Of a stretch of 64,000 nt of DNA, positions 29,896-38,261 are shown piece by piece (the stretch's first letter is position 1; each line of letters starts with the position of its first letter). The position numbers and the translations under genes are program-made. The notes beneath the pieces were generated by a model. That model saw only the letters and a list, made by a program, of their open reading frames with translations, ran no database searches and was not told the DNA's origin. The stretch comes from Calothrix sp. PCC 7103. GTDB lineage: Bacteria > Cyanobacteriota > Cyanobacteriia > Cyanobacteriales > Nostocaceae. The stretch spans positions 3,167,077 to 3,231,076 of the forward strand of contig NZ_KB217478.1 of assembly GCF_000331305.1 (NCBI RefSeq). The letters run 5' to 3'.

Positions 29896-29964
29896 TTCTA
29901 TCTTTCTGCCAATTCCTCGCGAGGTGCCTGTAATAATTGCAACTGTTCCTGCTAGATGAGACAT
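29896..29964 (-). pseudogene. Remnant of a short-chain dehydrogenase N-terminus
   Basis: The minus strand encodes MSHLAGTVAIITGTSRGIGR, the start and cofactor-binding TGxxxGIG motif of a short-chain dehydrogenase/reductase. After 23 codons the similarity stops abruptly before the Uma2 gene. The rest of the gene is missing, so this is a deletion scar. Confidence 0.65.
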
Positions 29965-30003
29965 AATATTTGAAAGGGCTGGGTGGGCACTGCCCACCTT
30001 ACT

Positions 30004-30717
30004 TTAGCCCAAATCGAACAACAAAATTTCTCCACCTACAGTAGTACTAATTTCTAACTGTTCGGTGCCGTTAATTTGCACTCCATCACCTGCGCGTAGT
30101 TCTTCACCGTTTAGGTTAACTAGACCTTTTGCAATTTGTAGCCAAGCATAGCGATGTGGTTGGACGTAATAATTTACGATGTCACCAGCATTTAAAACTG
30201 ATGTATATAAATCTACATCTTGGTAAATTTTAACTGCACCATCACGTCCATCTTTGGCGCCAATCAAACGCATCTGACCACTACGTTCTTCAACAGAAAA
30301 TGCCTTTTGCTCGTATCTGGGTTCTAAGTTTTGTTGGTTAGGTAAAATCCAGATTTGCAATAAGTGAACTGGTTCGGTTTTAGAATGATTATATTCGCTG
30401 TGCCTAATTCCAGTTCCAGCACTCATAATTTGTGCTTCTCCTGGAAGTATTACTGAACCAGTACCTAAACTGTCTTTATGTTCTAATGCTCCTTCTAGAA
30501 CATAAGTAAGAATTTCCATGTCCTTGTGACCGTGAGTTGCAAACCCCGCACCAGGCGCCACACGGTCATCATTTATAACTCGTAAACTACGGAAACCCAT
30601 TCTATTTGGGTCATAAAAGTTACCAAAAGAAAAGGTATGACGACTATCAAGCCAACCTATTTGTGTAGTTCCGCGTGCGTTTCTGTCATGAATTAAATGT
30701 GCTACTGTTTGAGACAT
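30004..30717 (-). CDS. Pirin family protein
   Basis: A bicupin of the pirin/YhaK group; relatives act as quercetin dioxygenases or redox sensors. The 237-residue protein has [38 protein letters not shown] and [17 protein letters not shown], which hold the metal-binding His/Glu set (HGHKDME and HSEYNH). The start is fixed by AGGAGG placed seven bases before ATG-TCT; an ATG seven codons upstream is less likely. It is followed by the SDR remnant rather than an operon partner. Confidence 0.92.
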   Translation of the reverse strand: MSQTVAHLIHDRNARGTTQIGWLDSRHTFSFGNFYDPNRMGFRSLRVINDDRVAPGAGFATHGHKDMEILTYVLEGALEHKDSLGTGSVILPGEAQIMSAGTGIRHSEYNHSKTEPVHLLQIWILPNQQNLEPRYEQKAFSVEERSGQMRLIGAKDGRDGAVKIYQDVDLYTSVLNAGDIVNYYVQPHRYAWLQIAKGLVNLNGEELRAGDGVQINGTEQLEISTTVGGEILLFDLG

Positions 30718-31024
30718 AATTCCTCCTAATAAAAACAAATATTGTAAAAATTTCTTTACTTATTCTCTGTGTACTCCGTGTCTCTGTGGTAAAAAGAATC
30801 AACTCAACTTTTTGTATATATATATATTAGATAAGTTGACAAAAAATGAAAAGTACGCACTCGAAAGTAACGTACTTACCAAAAGGATACTATTAAATAA
30901 GTTATGAGTGCTGAGTGCTGAGTTGTTAATTATAAGTTATAAGTTGTGAGTTGTTAGTTATAACTTCCTTAGTTTTAGCTCCTCACTCTTGACTTATAAG
31001 TCATCACTCAGCACTTTCAACTAT
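30718..31024. repeat. Spacer with CTCTGTGT repeat and GAGTGCTGAGT-family hairpin
   Basis: A TCTCTGTGTACTCCGTGTCTC-like element lies at about 30764-30790 (the same family as near 2450). A long imperfect hairpin follows at about 30902-31018, built from GAGTGCTGAGTGCTGAGT, several TTATAAGTTATAAG copies, and the closing ATCACTCAGCACTTT. The hairpin lies directly after the Dps gene. No gene seen. Confidence 0.65.
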
Positions 31025-31588
31025 TTAATTAACACCAACGGTGTCTAGATTTTTAGCAGTTGCAGGCGCCCCGTTACTGGTAGTGCTAGAAGCTTGTAGG
31101 TGTGCTTCGAGGAACCATAAACGCTTGTCAATAGTACGTGAAACTTCAGTGTACAAGTCGGCTGTGTCAGCATCACCTAGTTCATCTGTTTTGTCAATAG
31201 CTTCGCGCAAATGTTTAGCGTAGGGTCCAAAACGTTCTGCAAGAGATGTTACATGCTCCATACCTGTTAAAATTTCAGTGGGATATTCTGGTAGAATTGA
31301 ATTGTCAGCAGCCATGCGGACTGTTCCCATTGCATAACCACCTAAAGCGGTAATACGTTCGGCAAACATATCAACATACTCTTCAAGTTCACCAGCAATT
31401 TCATCGAATAATTCATGTAGCTGGTAGAAGTCACTTCCTTTTACATTCCAATGTGCTTGCTTTGTTTGACTCTTTAAATCTGATGTAGCTGCTAGAGTCT
31501 GATTGAGTATTACTACTATTTGTTTACGAGCATCTGTTGGAATATCGATGCGGGTAGGATAAAGTCTTGATGCTAAGTTGCCACTCAT
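31025..31588 (-). CDS. Dps family ferritin-like protein
   Basis: Forms hollow dodecamers that oxidise and store iron and protect DNA from peroxide. The ferroxidase ligands are seen in QAHWNVKGSDFYQLHELFDEI (His, Asp and Glu in the usual spacing). Helices follow through RLWFLEAHLQ. At 187 residues it has short tails. A ribosome site is present (GAGAAAC before the ATG). Cyanobacteria usually carry several Dps paralogues with different metal use, and this one cannot be assigned. Confidence 0.95.
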   Translation of the reverse strand: MSGNLASRLYPTRIDIPTDARKQIVVILNQTLAATSDLKSQTKQAHWNVKGSDFYQLHELFDEIAGELEEYVDMFAERITALGGYAMGTVRMAADNSILPEYPTEILTGMEHVTSLAERFGPYAKHLREAIDKTDELGDADTADLYTEVSRTIDKRLWFLEAHLQASSTTSNGAPATAKNLDTVGVN

Positions 31589-31703
31589 TAGTTTCTCTCG
31601 TTTTCGGATCGACGAGACAAGTCTACTAATTTTCTATCGCGTTTCAAAACTCCCTCGCGATAGATGGGGTTCATCCGTTAGATGATTTATAATTTTGCCG
31701 AAA

Positions 31704-31730
31704 GAAAAAAGGGGAAAACCCCTTTGATCT
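31704..31730 (-). terminator. Rho-independent terminator
   Basis: On the minus strand AAAGGGG and CCCCTTT pair across TTTT, followed by TTTCTTTC. It ends the 83-residue gene to its right. Confidence 0.8.
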
Positions 31731-31732
31731 CA

Positions 31733-31984
31733 CTAAGCAGTTTTACGTGGTATGTGCGGGATAGTAATATCGCTATACCCAGGATAAACAATTACAAACT
31801 TTTCTACGCCTATGTCTAAGTGAGCTAGTCCTTCAGCATCTCTAAGTATTGCTGCTCGACATTCAGGAGTTTGGCAGTGGATAGAAATGTTTTTTTGTAT
31901 AAGGTCAAATTTTAAATGACAAACTCCCCACCAAGGAAATTTGTATGCTAGGTACTGAGAAACTACTTGAATGACACTCATCAA
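31733..31984 (-). CDS. Hypothetical conserved small protein
   Basis: An 83-residue protein with one CxxxxC-like pair in IHCQTPECRAAIL and predicted mixed fold; the sequence YKFPWWGVCHLKFDLIQ is hydrophobic but not membrane-spanning. I do not know the family. It is flanked by its own terminator and by a 320-bp upstream spacer, so it is probably a separate transcription unit. The second codon is also ATG. Confidence 0.6.
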   Translation of the reverse strand: MMSVIQVVSQYLAYKFPWWGVCHLKFDLIQKNISIHCQTPECRAAILRDAEGLAHLDIGVEKFVIVYPGYSDITIPHIPRKTA

Positions 31985-32306
31985 CTCTTAAACTCTAAAT
32001 GATTAACGAAGGATGAACATATTTTGGACAGTTTGCACCGCTCTTTACCTTTGTCTTCCCTAAAAATTAGCGCCAAGCTCTTTGATAAAAGACTGACGCT
32101 ATAGGACAAATGTCCCACAGAACTTATTTAAAGGGAATACAAGCAGAATCATCTACGCCCTTAAAACCGGGTTTATCGGATTGTATGCGTAAGTCCTAGC
32201 TTGTATAAATTTGTTATTGTTATTAGACTGGCATCAAAATAATAATATTCTGTAACATTTAAGATTTTCTTTATAATTTTTGCTAAGAGAAGTTATTATG
32301 ATTAAT
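31985..32306. other. Spacer between the small gene and rsmI
   Basis: About 320 bp, no gene. A weak hairpin (TTAGCGCC ... GACGCTAT) lies near 32067-32102 and an ACCGGGTTTATCGG-type string near 32166. No firm regulatory call. Confidence 0.35.
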
Positions 32307-33140
32307 CTAATCTTCGATTTCTAAGGCTAATTGGTATATATAACGACGAGGGAGCGAAGTTAAAAGTGCGATTTCGCGACTTGCTTGCGAGCGCGCAATT
32401 CCTTGACTAATCATTTTTTCTAGTTCTGCCTTAATTTGACTTTCAGAAAGCTGGGTTTCATGCGTTACACCTCCCACCAGGATGGTATATTCTCCTTGTG
32501 GTTCGCGTGACTTGTAGTGACGACAAGCTTCTTCAATTGTTCCACGCCAAAATTCCTCATAATATTTAGTTAACTCCCGTGCGAGAACGATTTGGCGCCC
32601 TTGTCCTATCACTTCTGCTAAGTCTTGTAAAGTCGCACGTAAACGATGTGGCGATTCATAGAAAATAATAGTTCGAGATTCTTTCAGAAGAAATTCCAAC
32701 CGTTGGCGCCTTTGATTCGTTTTCGGTGGTAAAAATCCCTCAAATACAAATTTATCAGTAGGCAAACCACCTGCACTCAAAGCTGTAATTACCGCACTGG
32801 CGCCTGGAATAGGGACTACTTTTATATCAGAATCAATACAAGCTTTTACTAATTCATATCCAGGGTCAGAAATACCTGGCATTCCCGCATCACTAACCAA
32901 TGCAATAGTACTACCATCAATTAGCTTTTGTAATAACTCCGGAATTCGAGTACTGCGATTATGCTCATGGTAACTAAGTTGTGGAGTATTGATTTGAAAA
33001 TGCTGGAGTAGCTTGCCTGTATGACGTGTATCTTCTGCTGCGATTAAATCAGCATTTTGTAAAGTTTGTACCGCACGAAAAGTCATATCCTCTAGATTAC
33101 CAATCGGTGTACCAACAACGTAAAGTGTTCCTGATGTCAT
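32307..33140 (-). CDS. rsmI: 16S rRNA (cytidine(1402)-2'-O)-methyltransferase
   Basis: Methylates the 2'-OH of C1402 in the decoding centre of 16S rRNA, using SAM. The 277-residue protein has the tetrapyrrole-methylase fold: LYVVGTPIGNLEDMTFRAV, AAEDTRHTGKLL, ALVSDAGMPGISDPGYELV and FEGFLPPKTNQRRQRLE, all classic RsmI blocks. Length is normal. It is divergent from the PfkB gene, with 32 bp between starts. Confidence 0.96.
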   Translation of the reverse strand: MTSGTLYVVGTPIGNLEDMTFRAVQTLQNADLIAAEDTRHTGKLLQHFQINTPQLSYHEHNRSTRIPELLQKLIDGSTIALVSDAGMPGISDPGYELVKACIDSDIKVVPIPGASAVITALSAGGLPTDKFVFEGFLPPKTNQRRQRLEFLLKESRTIIFYESPHRLRATLQDLAEVIGQGRQIVLARELTKYYEEFWRGTIEEACRHYKSREPQGEYTILVGGVTHETQLSESQIKAELEKMISQGIARSQASREIALLTSLPRRYIYQLALEIED

Positions 33141-33172
33141 GAATTAAGGATTAGAAAATAAGGAATTAGGTA

Positions 33173-34045
33173 ATGGATAATAACCAATATTACGGATTAT
33201 TCGTCGGTTTAATCACTTTAGACTTAATTTACCTTGCCTCATCACCACCCCAAAACAACCAAAAACTTGTAGCTTCAGATTATACGGTGGCAGCAGGTGG
33301 TCCAGCGACTAACGCAGCAGTTACATTTAGCCATCTTGGAGGTAAAGCGGAATTACTAGGTGTACTTGGTTCGCATCCAATGACGCAATTAATTCGTACT
33401 GACTTAGAAAAATACAAAGTTACCATTACCGACTTAGAAGCATCATTCCAAAATCCTCCCCCAGTATCATCAATAATTGTCACCCAAACCACGGGTGAAA
33501 GAGCAGTAATATCTATAAATGCCGTCAAAACTCAGGTTAGTCCTCAAGCAATATCAAAAAATCTTCTTGAATATCTCAAATATATAGATATAGTTCTTAT
33601 CGATGGACATCAGATAGAAGTTAGTTACCACGTTGCCCAACTTGCCAAAGCCAGAAATATCCCAGTAGTTATCGACGGTGGAAGTTGGAAACCCGGCTTT
33701 GAGAAAATCTTACCCTTCGTTGACTTCGCCATCTGCTCTGCGAACTTTCATCCTCCTAATTGTCGCACCGAACAAGACACTTTTGCTTATTTAGACCAGA
33801 TGGGGATACCAAATATTGCCATTACACACGGTGAACAGCCTATTAGCTGCATGAGCGAACAAAAAATTTTGACTATAAATGTTCCAAGTATTCAACCAAC
33901 TGATACTCTAGGAGCGGGAGATATTTTTCACGGTGCTTTTTGTTACTATATTCTTCAGCATGATTTTACTGAGGCTATACGTTGTAGTGTAAAAGTTGCT
34001 GCTCGTTCGTGTCAATATTTCGGCACACGTCGTTGGCTAGAATAG
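33173..34045 (+). CDS. PfkB family carbohydrate kinase
   Basis: A ribokinase-fold sugar or nucleoside kinase of 290 residues. Seen: N-terminal AAGGPATNAAVTFSHLGGKAELLG (the glycine-rich substrate loop GGPATNAA) and the C-terminal anion-hole and catalytic base motif PTDTLGAGDIFHGAF. Substrate unknown. It forms a two-gene operon with the CysQ-like phosphatase, 14 nt downstream, so the pair may handle phosphorylated metabolites together. Confidence 0.92.
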   Translation: MDNNQYYGLFVGLITLDLIYLASSPPQNNQKLVASDYTVAAGGPATNAAVTFSHLGGKAELLGVLGSHPMTQLIRTDLEKYKVTITDLEASFQNPPPVSSIIVTQTTGERAVISINAVKTQVSPQAISKNLLEYLKYIDIVLIDGHQIEVSYHVAQLAKARNIPVVIDGGSWKPGFEKILPFVDFAICSANFHPPNCRTEQDTFAYLDQMGIPNIAITHGEQPISCMSEQKILTINVPSIQPTDTLGAGDIFHGAFCYYILQHDFTEAIRCSVKVAARSCQYFGTRRWLE

Positions 34046-34059
34046 GAATATTCAAATAA

Positions 34060-34926
34060 ATGAAAAATCTACAAGAAATTTTAGAAATTGCACGTCCTAT
34101 TACTTGGACTGCCGCCGATATTTTGCGCGACTATTATCATGGAAACAGGCGCCAAGATTTGGATATACAGTATAAAGATAGCTCCACTGATGACCCAGTA
34201 ACAGCAGCAGATATTGCAGTAAGTAATTATCTCATTGAAAACCTGCAAGCAAAATTAGGAAAGGAAGACTTTGGTTATATTAGTGAAGAAACTTATCAAG
34301 GTGAGCAAGTAAATAAAGACCTTGTATGGATAATTGACCCCGTAGACGGAACGCGCGATTTTATTGACAAAACAGGAGAATACGCAATTCATATTGGTTT
34401 AGTCCAAAATCATCGCCCTGTACTAGCATTAGTTGCTGTACCCGAGCAGGATAAAATATATTATGCAACCAAAGGTAATGGTACATTCGTTGAAACACGC
34501 GATGGTAATATTCAACGTTTGCAAGTCTCAAGACAAAAACCCATTGAAACTTTGACAGTTTTGGTGAGTCGTTCGCATCGTAGTAAACCATTAGATTACG
34601 TCTTGAGTAAATTACCCTGTCAAACTCATAAAAACGTTGGTAGTATTGGTTGTAAAATTGCCTCTATTGTTGAACAAGAAGCAGACGTTTATATTTCGCT
34701 TTCTGGAAAGTCGGCGCCTAAAGACTGGGATATAGCGGCGCCGGAATTGATATTATCTGAAGCAGGTGGTAAATATACGCGATACGACAATTCTACATTA
34801 CTATATAACAAAAAAGAGATTAATCAATGGGGCGGTTTGTTAGCAAGTAACGGTGAATATCATGATTTACTATGCCAAGAAGCCACAAAGTATCTAGCAG
34901 AATTTGAAAATATTGCCACTCAGTAA
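34060..34926 (+). CDS. Inositol monophosphatase-family phosphatase (CysQ-like)
   Basis: A 288-residue Li-sensitive-type phosphatase, probably a 3'(2'),5'-bisphosphate nucleotidase (pAp hydrolase). Metal sites are visible: DDPVTAADIA, the glutamate in YISEETY, IIDPVDGTRDF and KDWDIAAPELIL. CysQ proteins remove pAp produced by sulfate assimilation; inositol or fructose bisphosphate activity is possible in cyanobacterial relatives. A 15-bp tandem array begins three bases after the stop. Confidence 0.9.
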   Translation: MKNLQEILEIARPITWTAADILRDYYHGNRRQDLDIQYKDSSTDDPVTAADIAVSNYLIENLQAKLGKEDFGYISEETYQGEQVNKDLVWIIDPVDGTRDFIDKTGEYAIHIGLVQNHRPVLALVAVPEQDKIYYATKGNGTFVETRDGNIQRLQVSRQKPIETLTVLVSRSHRSKPLDYVLSKLPCQTHKNVGSIGCKIASIVEQEADVYISLSGKSAPKDWDIAAPELILSEAGGKYTRYDNSTLLYNKKEINQWGGLLASNGEYHDLLCQEATKYLAEFENIATQ

Positions 34927-34928
34927 AT

Positions 34929-35019
34929 ATTGTGGGATTAAACCTTGTGGGATTAAATCTTGTGGGATTAAATCTTGTGGGATTAAATCTTGTGGGGTGG
35001 GCATCCTTGCCCGCCCAAT
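34929..35019. repeat. 15-bp tandem repeat joined to a GGGCATCCTTGCCC hairpin
   Basis: TTGTGGGATTAAATC is repeated four times (the first copy has ...AAACC), beginning next to the cysQ-like stop. The array passes straight into TTGTGGGGTGGGCATCCTTG and CCCGCCC, a dispersed hairpin family. The unit looks like it was copied from the first bases of that element. Confidence 0.8.
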
Positions 35020-35048
35020 AGCTATAATATTAAATTTATTTTAAAACG

Positions 35049-35213
35049 TTTAGCCAATCGCAACAAGAGATACTACAACGTTACTACGATGCCAATCAGT
35101 TACTGCTCGATTGTTTAAATAGTAATTGTGAAGTGACCGCAGCTATTAGAAAAGAGATTGAAGAGACTTTATTGTTGCCAACTCAGGAACTTGAAGAAAG
35201 GGAATGGAAATAA
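35049..35213 (+). pseudogene. C-terminal remnant of a NACHT-type ATPase
   Basis: An open frame without a start encodes QQEILQRYYDANQLLLDCLN, then NCEVTAAIRKEIEETLLLPT and QELEEREWK before TAA. This resembles the short C-terminal tail repeated in many cyanobacterial NACHT domain proteins. Everything upstream is gone, replaced by the tandem repeat region. It marks loss of an accessory, possibly defence-related, gene. Confidence 0.6.
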
Positions 35214-35267
35214 TAGATTTCAAAAGTTACAAAACTTACGCGATTGGCACATAAAAACCTCCCCTTT

Positions 35268-35477
35268 TTATGCACGAACCAACAGGTATTGACCGTTACC
35301 AAGAATCTCGCCGTTACAACCATCAAAATACGATATGCACAGAAGTAAATAAAATCTCCACATCCGACAGAACTTGGCATAATCCATGCCATAATTTAAC
35401 TTTTTGAATTTTGCCTGATTAAGGTCAAAATTCATCAGCCAATTTCTAAGGGTTTTTGAGTAGTTACTACCATTTAA
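35268..35477 (-). pseudogene. Methyltransferase pseudogene, 3' part
   Basis: This encodes the C-terminal 68 or so residues of the CMAS-type methyltransferase split by the MITE: NGSNYSKTLRNWLMNF, then DYAKFCRMWRFYLLLC and GQYLLVRA before TAA. Joined directly to the part beyond the element, the frame reads NRWYLNGSNYSKTL without any gap. Confidence 0.85.
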
Positions 35478-35769
35478 ACTGAACTTCCCCCCAAGCAAAA
35501 AGAGCTAACTGTTGTCCAGAGCGAGTTTCAACTTTTTTTGATTCGCTCTTACTGGGTACAAATTGCTAAAGGGTCTTGCGTTCGCGCAGCATGTCGCCTT
35601 GCGACTCAGCGAATTTGAAGCGTTGAACCCCCATTTTTTATCTTACCACGGATGTGCTAATCCTGCTCTTGCTTACATGGGTACACATATCTTGGCGTTA
35701 AAAGCTAGATTCTTTAGCTAGCAAGGGTTAAAGGGGTGTTTAGTACACCAGCACCGGGGGAAGTTCAGT
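35478..35769. mobile_element. 292-bp MITE with 14-bp terminal inverted repeats
   Basis: The ends ACTGAACTTCCCCC and GGGGGAAGTTCAGT are perfect inverted repeats. The flanks carry TTAA on both sides (35474-35477 and 35770-35773). TTTAAA as the duplication with 13-bp ends fits equally well. It contains no coding frame of note. The interior includes a GC-rich hairpin-like stretch (GCGTTCGCGCAGCATG). It must be moved by a transposase elsewhere. Confidence 0.85.
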
Positions 35770-36296
35770 TTAAATACCATCGATTAATAGTTTTCAGGTC
35801 TGTATTAATTTCTGGAATGACATCATAATTCCACACCCGCATGTTTGGGAAAATATATTTGTTGATAAAAGGATGGGTTATGTTGTAAGGCAATGTGGTT
35901 GTAATTATGTGAATTAAAACCTTGCCATCATCTTTGAGCATAGAAGCCAATTTTTGAAATGATTTCGTTAAATTACCTACATGCTCAAACAACCCAATTG
36001 CAAGAATTTTATCAAACTTAGTTTTCAAATCAATATCATTAAAATCTTCTTCACATAAAGTGAATCTATCTGAACTAAGGTAACTGGTAGGGTCTTGCAT
36101 TTTTTTCCGCATATATTCGCATTGCTCGTGGCTCAAATTCAGAGCAGTTACTTGAATATGAGGAAATCGCGCAAGAATGTAATTTGATGCAGAACCCCAA
36201 CCGCATCCCAAATCTAAAATTTTGTCTCCATCTTGAATGCCTGCTTTTTCAATTATTGTATTTTTTGTTTTTAGTGTTGTTTTTAGTGCTGTTTTT
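35770..36296 (-). pseudogene. CMAS-type SAM methyltransferase pseudogene, 5' part
   Basis: Related to cyclopropane-fatty-acid synthase and coclaurine N-methyltransferase-like proteins. Seen: KILDLGCGWGSASNYILAR (SAM site), VTALNLSHEQCEYMRKK, LAIGLFEHVGN and a C-terminal PEINTDLKTINRWYLN, at which the MITE enters and stops the frame. The 5' end is also lost: homologues have about 100 more N-terminal residues, but here the frame runs directly into the stop of the D-glutamate cyclase gene with no start codon. The gene is therefore dead twice over. No GGCGCC sites occur in it, unlike the neighbours. Confidence 0.88.
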
Positions 36297-37253
36297 TCAA
36301 GCAGTCACGCACCCTACTAAAATCATGCGAATTTTATTCAAGATTTCTGCATGAAATTCCCACGGTAAATTATCTACTGTTAAAGTTGCTTGGCCAGTAA
36401 TACCATCGGCTGCTAAGTTATTATTAACTACTGTTTTAAGAATATTAAATTCAAGTTCAGAATTTAATTGTTCTTGAATAATATTTCTCCATTCGGGTTT
36501 TAATAAAGCCAGCGCGCACAATAAAGCATCTGCACCCCAATTAGAAACACCACAAACAAGTAAATAATCGCAAGCTATCATACAAGCAATTCTATTACCA
36601 TATCGAATACTCTTAGAAATAACTTCTCTGGGAATCTTACCCATCCCTAATTCATTACCACCATCACCAATACCAATAGAAATGACGTTTGGTAAATTAA
36701 ATAATAGATGTAACGGCGCCGTGTGAGCAGTAATATCTTGCCCGCGCATATTACGAATAATTCCATCATAACCAGGTCCCGGACGCTCGATGGAAATAAC
36801 GTGCGTTATTGGAGTTTCCAAACATTTCCAATTTTCCAATATTGGAGTTATCACTTCATAATGCGTACTTGGTACTACAGGTACAATATCAAATTCAACA
36901 TTACATGGCGCACCAGCAGCTATTACAGCACTTTTTACTGCTGGAAAACAATATGAATCTGTCACTATTCTTACCTTTATACCTAAACATATTAAACTTG
37001 CAGCCAGCTGCGCGCTGCCTATTAAACCATCAGTTTCAGCGACAGGTGGATTAGTGTGAGGCAAAAAAAAGCCAGTGATAACTACCACGTGTGGCGATGA
37101 ATGCTTAACTATAGAACTAGCGGCGCCTAAAAGTTGTCCTTGTGTTAAATTTACAAGCGTTTGTATACCTCTGCCTACATCTTGAGAGCAGATAGCTTGT
37201 AATTGGGCTATTTTTTCTAGAAGTTCTTGCGTGTGTGCTAAGTGAGTTGGCAT
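36297..37253 (-). CDS. D-glutamate cyclase-like protein, DUF4392 half
   Basis: Corresponds to the C-terminal domain of mammalian DGLUCY, which converts D-glutamate to 5-oxo-D-proline. The 318-residue protein has VVVITGFFLPHTNPPVAETDGL, ISIERPGPGYDG and ISIGIGDGGNELGMGKI, hallmarks of the family. It is the second gene after the DUF1445 half, with 109 bp and a strong palindrome between. The final codons touch the truncated methyltransferase. Role in D-glutamate breakdown is inferred from the mammalian fusion. Confidence 0.88.
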   Translation of the reverse strand: MPTHLAHTQELLEKIAQLQAICSQDVGRGIQTLVNLTQGQLLGAASSIVKHSSPHVVVITGFFLPHTNPPVAETDGLIGSAQLAASLICLGIKVRIVTDSYCFPAVKSAVIAAGAPCNVEFDIVPVVPSTHYEVITPILENWKCLETPITHVISIERPGPGYDGIIRNMRGQDITAHTAPLHLLFNLPNVISIGIGDGGNELGMGKIPREVISKSIRYGNRIACMIACDYLLVCGVSNWGADALLCALALLKPEWRNIIQEQLNSELEFNILKTVVNNNLAADGITGQATLTVDNLPWEFHAEILNKIRMILVGCVTA

Positions 37254-37275
37254 TTTTAATTAATCAAAACTAAAA

Positions 37276-37298
37276 TTTGACAACGAATCGTTGTCAAA
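37276..37298. promoter_or_regulatory. 23-bp palindrome between the two D-glutamate cyclase genes
   Basis: TTTGACAACGA and TCGTTGTCAAA are exact complements around a single A, 23 bp before the downstream ATG. A second small palindrome TAACCATTGGTTA lies at 37318-37330. The first could be an operator or, on the minus strand with the TTTTAGTTTTG that follows, an intrinsic terminator or attenuator. Confidence 0.6.
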
Positions 37299-37362
37299 AA
37301 TCATATGTGGAAATTTGATAACCATTGGTTAACAAATTCTATCAATATAAATGTACCAAATC

Positions 37363-38130
37363 TTACTCCTTTATATCAGTTATAAACATATGTCCAGGTG
37401 CATGAGTAATAGCTATCTCAGGTTTAGCTTGTAATAGCGCAACTTGAGGGGTGACACCACATGCCCAAAATACAGGCACCTCCGAATCATAAATTGTAAC
37501 TGCATCACCAAAGTCAGGTTTGTCAATATCATTTATACCAATTTTTGCTGCATCTCCCCAATGTATGGGCGCCCCATGCGATAAAGGAAAACGGCTAGTT
37601 ATTTGTACACTTTTAATTGCGTCTGCTGGTGATAAAGGACGCATTGAAACAACTAAGTTACCAGAAAATATTCCCGCACGCTCACAAGCAATATTAGTTT
37701 TATACATTGGTACATTTTTACCTTCTTGAATATGACGCACAGGAATATTGGCACTTAACATTGCTGCTTCAAACGAAAACGAGCAGCCAATCAAAAACCC
37801 AACAAAATCATCGCGCCATAAATGCTTAACGTCAGTAACTTCTTCGACCATTTCACCGTGCCGCCAAACTCGGTAGCGTGGTAAATCTGTTCGTAAATCT
37901 GAAGTTGGCGCCACATATCGCGCTTCGGGGTTGCCAACTTCAGTAACATCCAATAATGGACAGGGTTTTGGGTTACGGTGGCAAAATAGTAAAAAGTCAA
38001 ATCCGACTGAAGCTGGCAAAATCACTAAATTGGCTTGAGTGTATCCCGAAGCTAAACCTGGAGTAGGCGCCGTTAATTGACCAATTCGACAAAGCTGCCG
38101 AACTTCTTTTCCAGTAAGAGATTGATTCAT
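37363..38130 (-). CDS. D-glutamate cyclase-like protein, DUF1445 half (putative hydro-lyase)
   Basis: Corresponds to the N-terminal part of DGLUCY. The 255-residue protein has the family motifs AGYTQANLVILPAS-like (SGYTQANLVILPA), FLLFCHRNPKPCPLLDVTE, DFVGFLIGCSFSFEAAML and ITHAPGHMFITD. It is probably the first gene of a two-gene unit on the minus strand and is divergent from the PstS-like gene. Older annotation calls this family a putative hydro-lyase; activity is inferred. Confidence 0.9.
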   Translation of the reverse strand: MNQSLTGKEVRQLCRIGQLTAPTPGLASGYTQANLVILPASVGFDFLLFCHRNPKPCPLLDVTEVGNPEARYVAPTSDLRTDLPRYRVWRHGEMVEEVTDVKHLWRDDFVGFLIGCSFSFEAAMLSANIPVRHIQEGKNVPMYKTNIACERAGIFSGNLVVSMRPLSPADAIKSVQITSRFPLSHGAPIHWGDAAKIGINDIDKPDFGDAVTIYDSEVPVFWACGVTPQVALLQAKPEIAITHAPGHMFITDIKE

Positions 38131-38261
38131 TGATTAAACCGGGGGCGCCTCCTAATACTTTACTTTAATTCAACTAATTTTTATACTACTTAGTCCCTAA
38201 ATATAAATAATGGTGAAGTTTCGGGGAATTATATAATCATAATCAGATAAAAGTTACTTTA

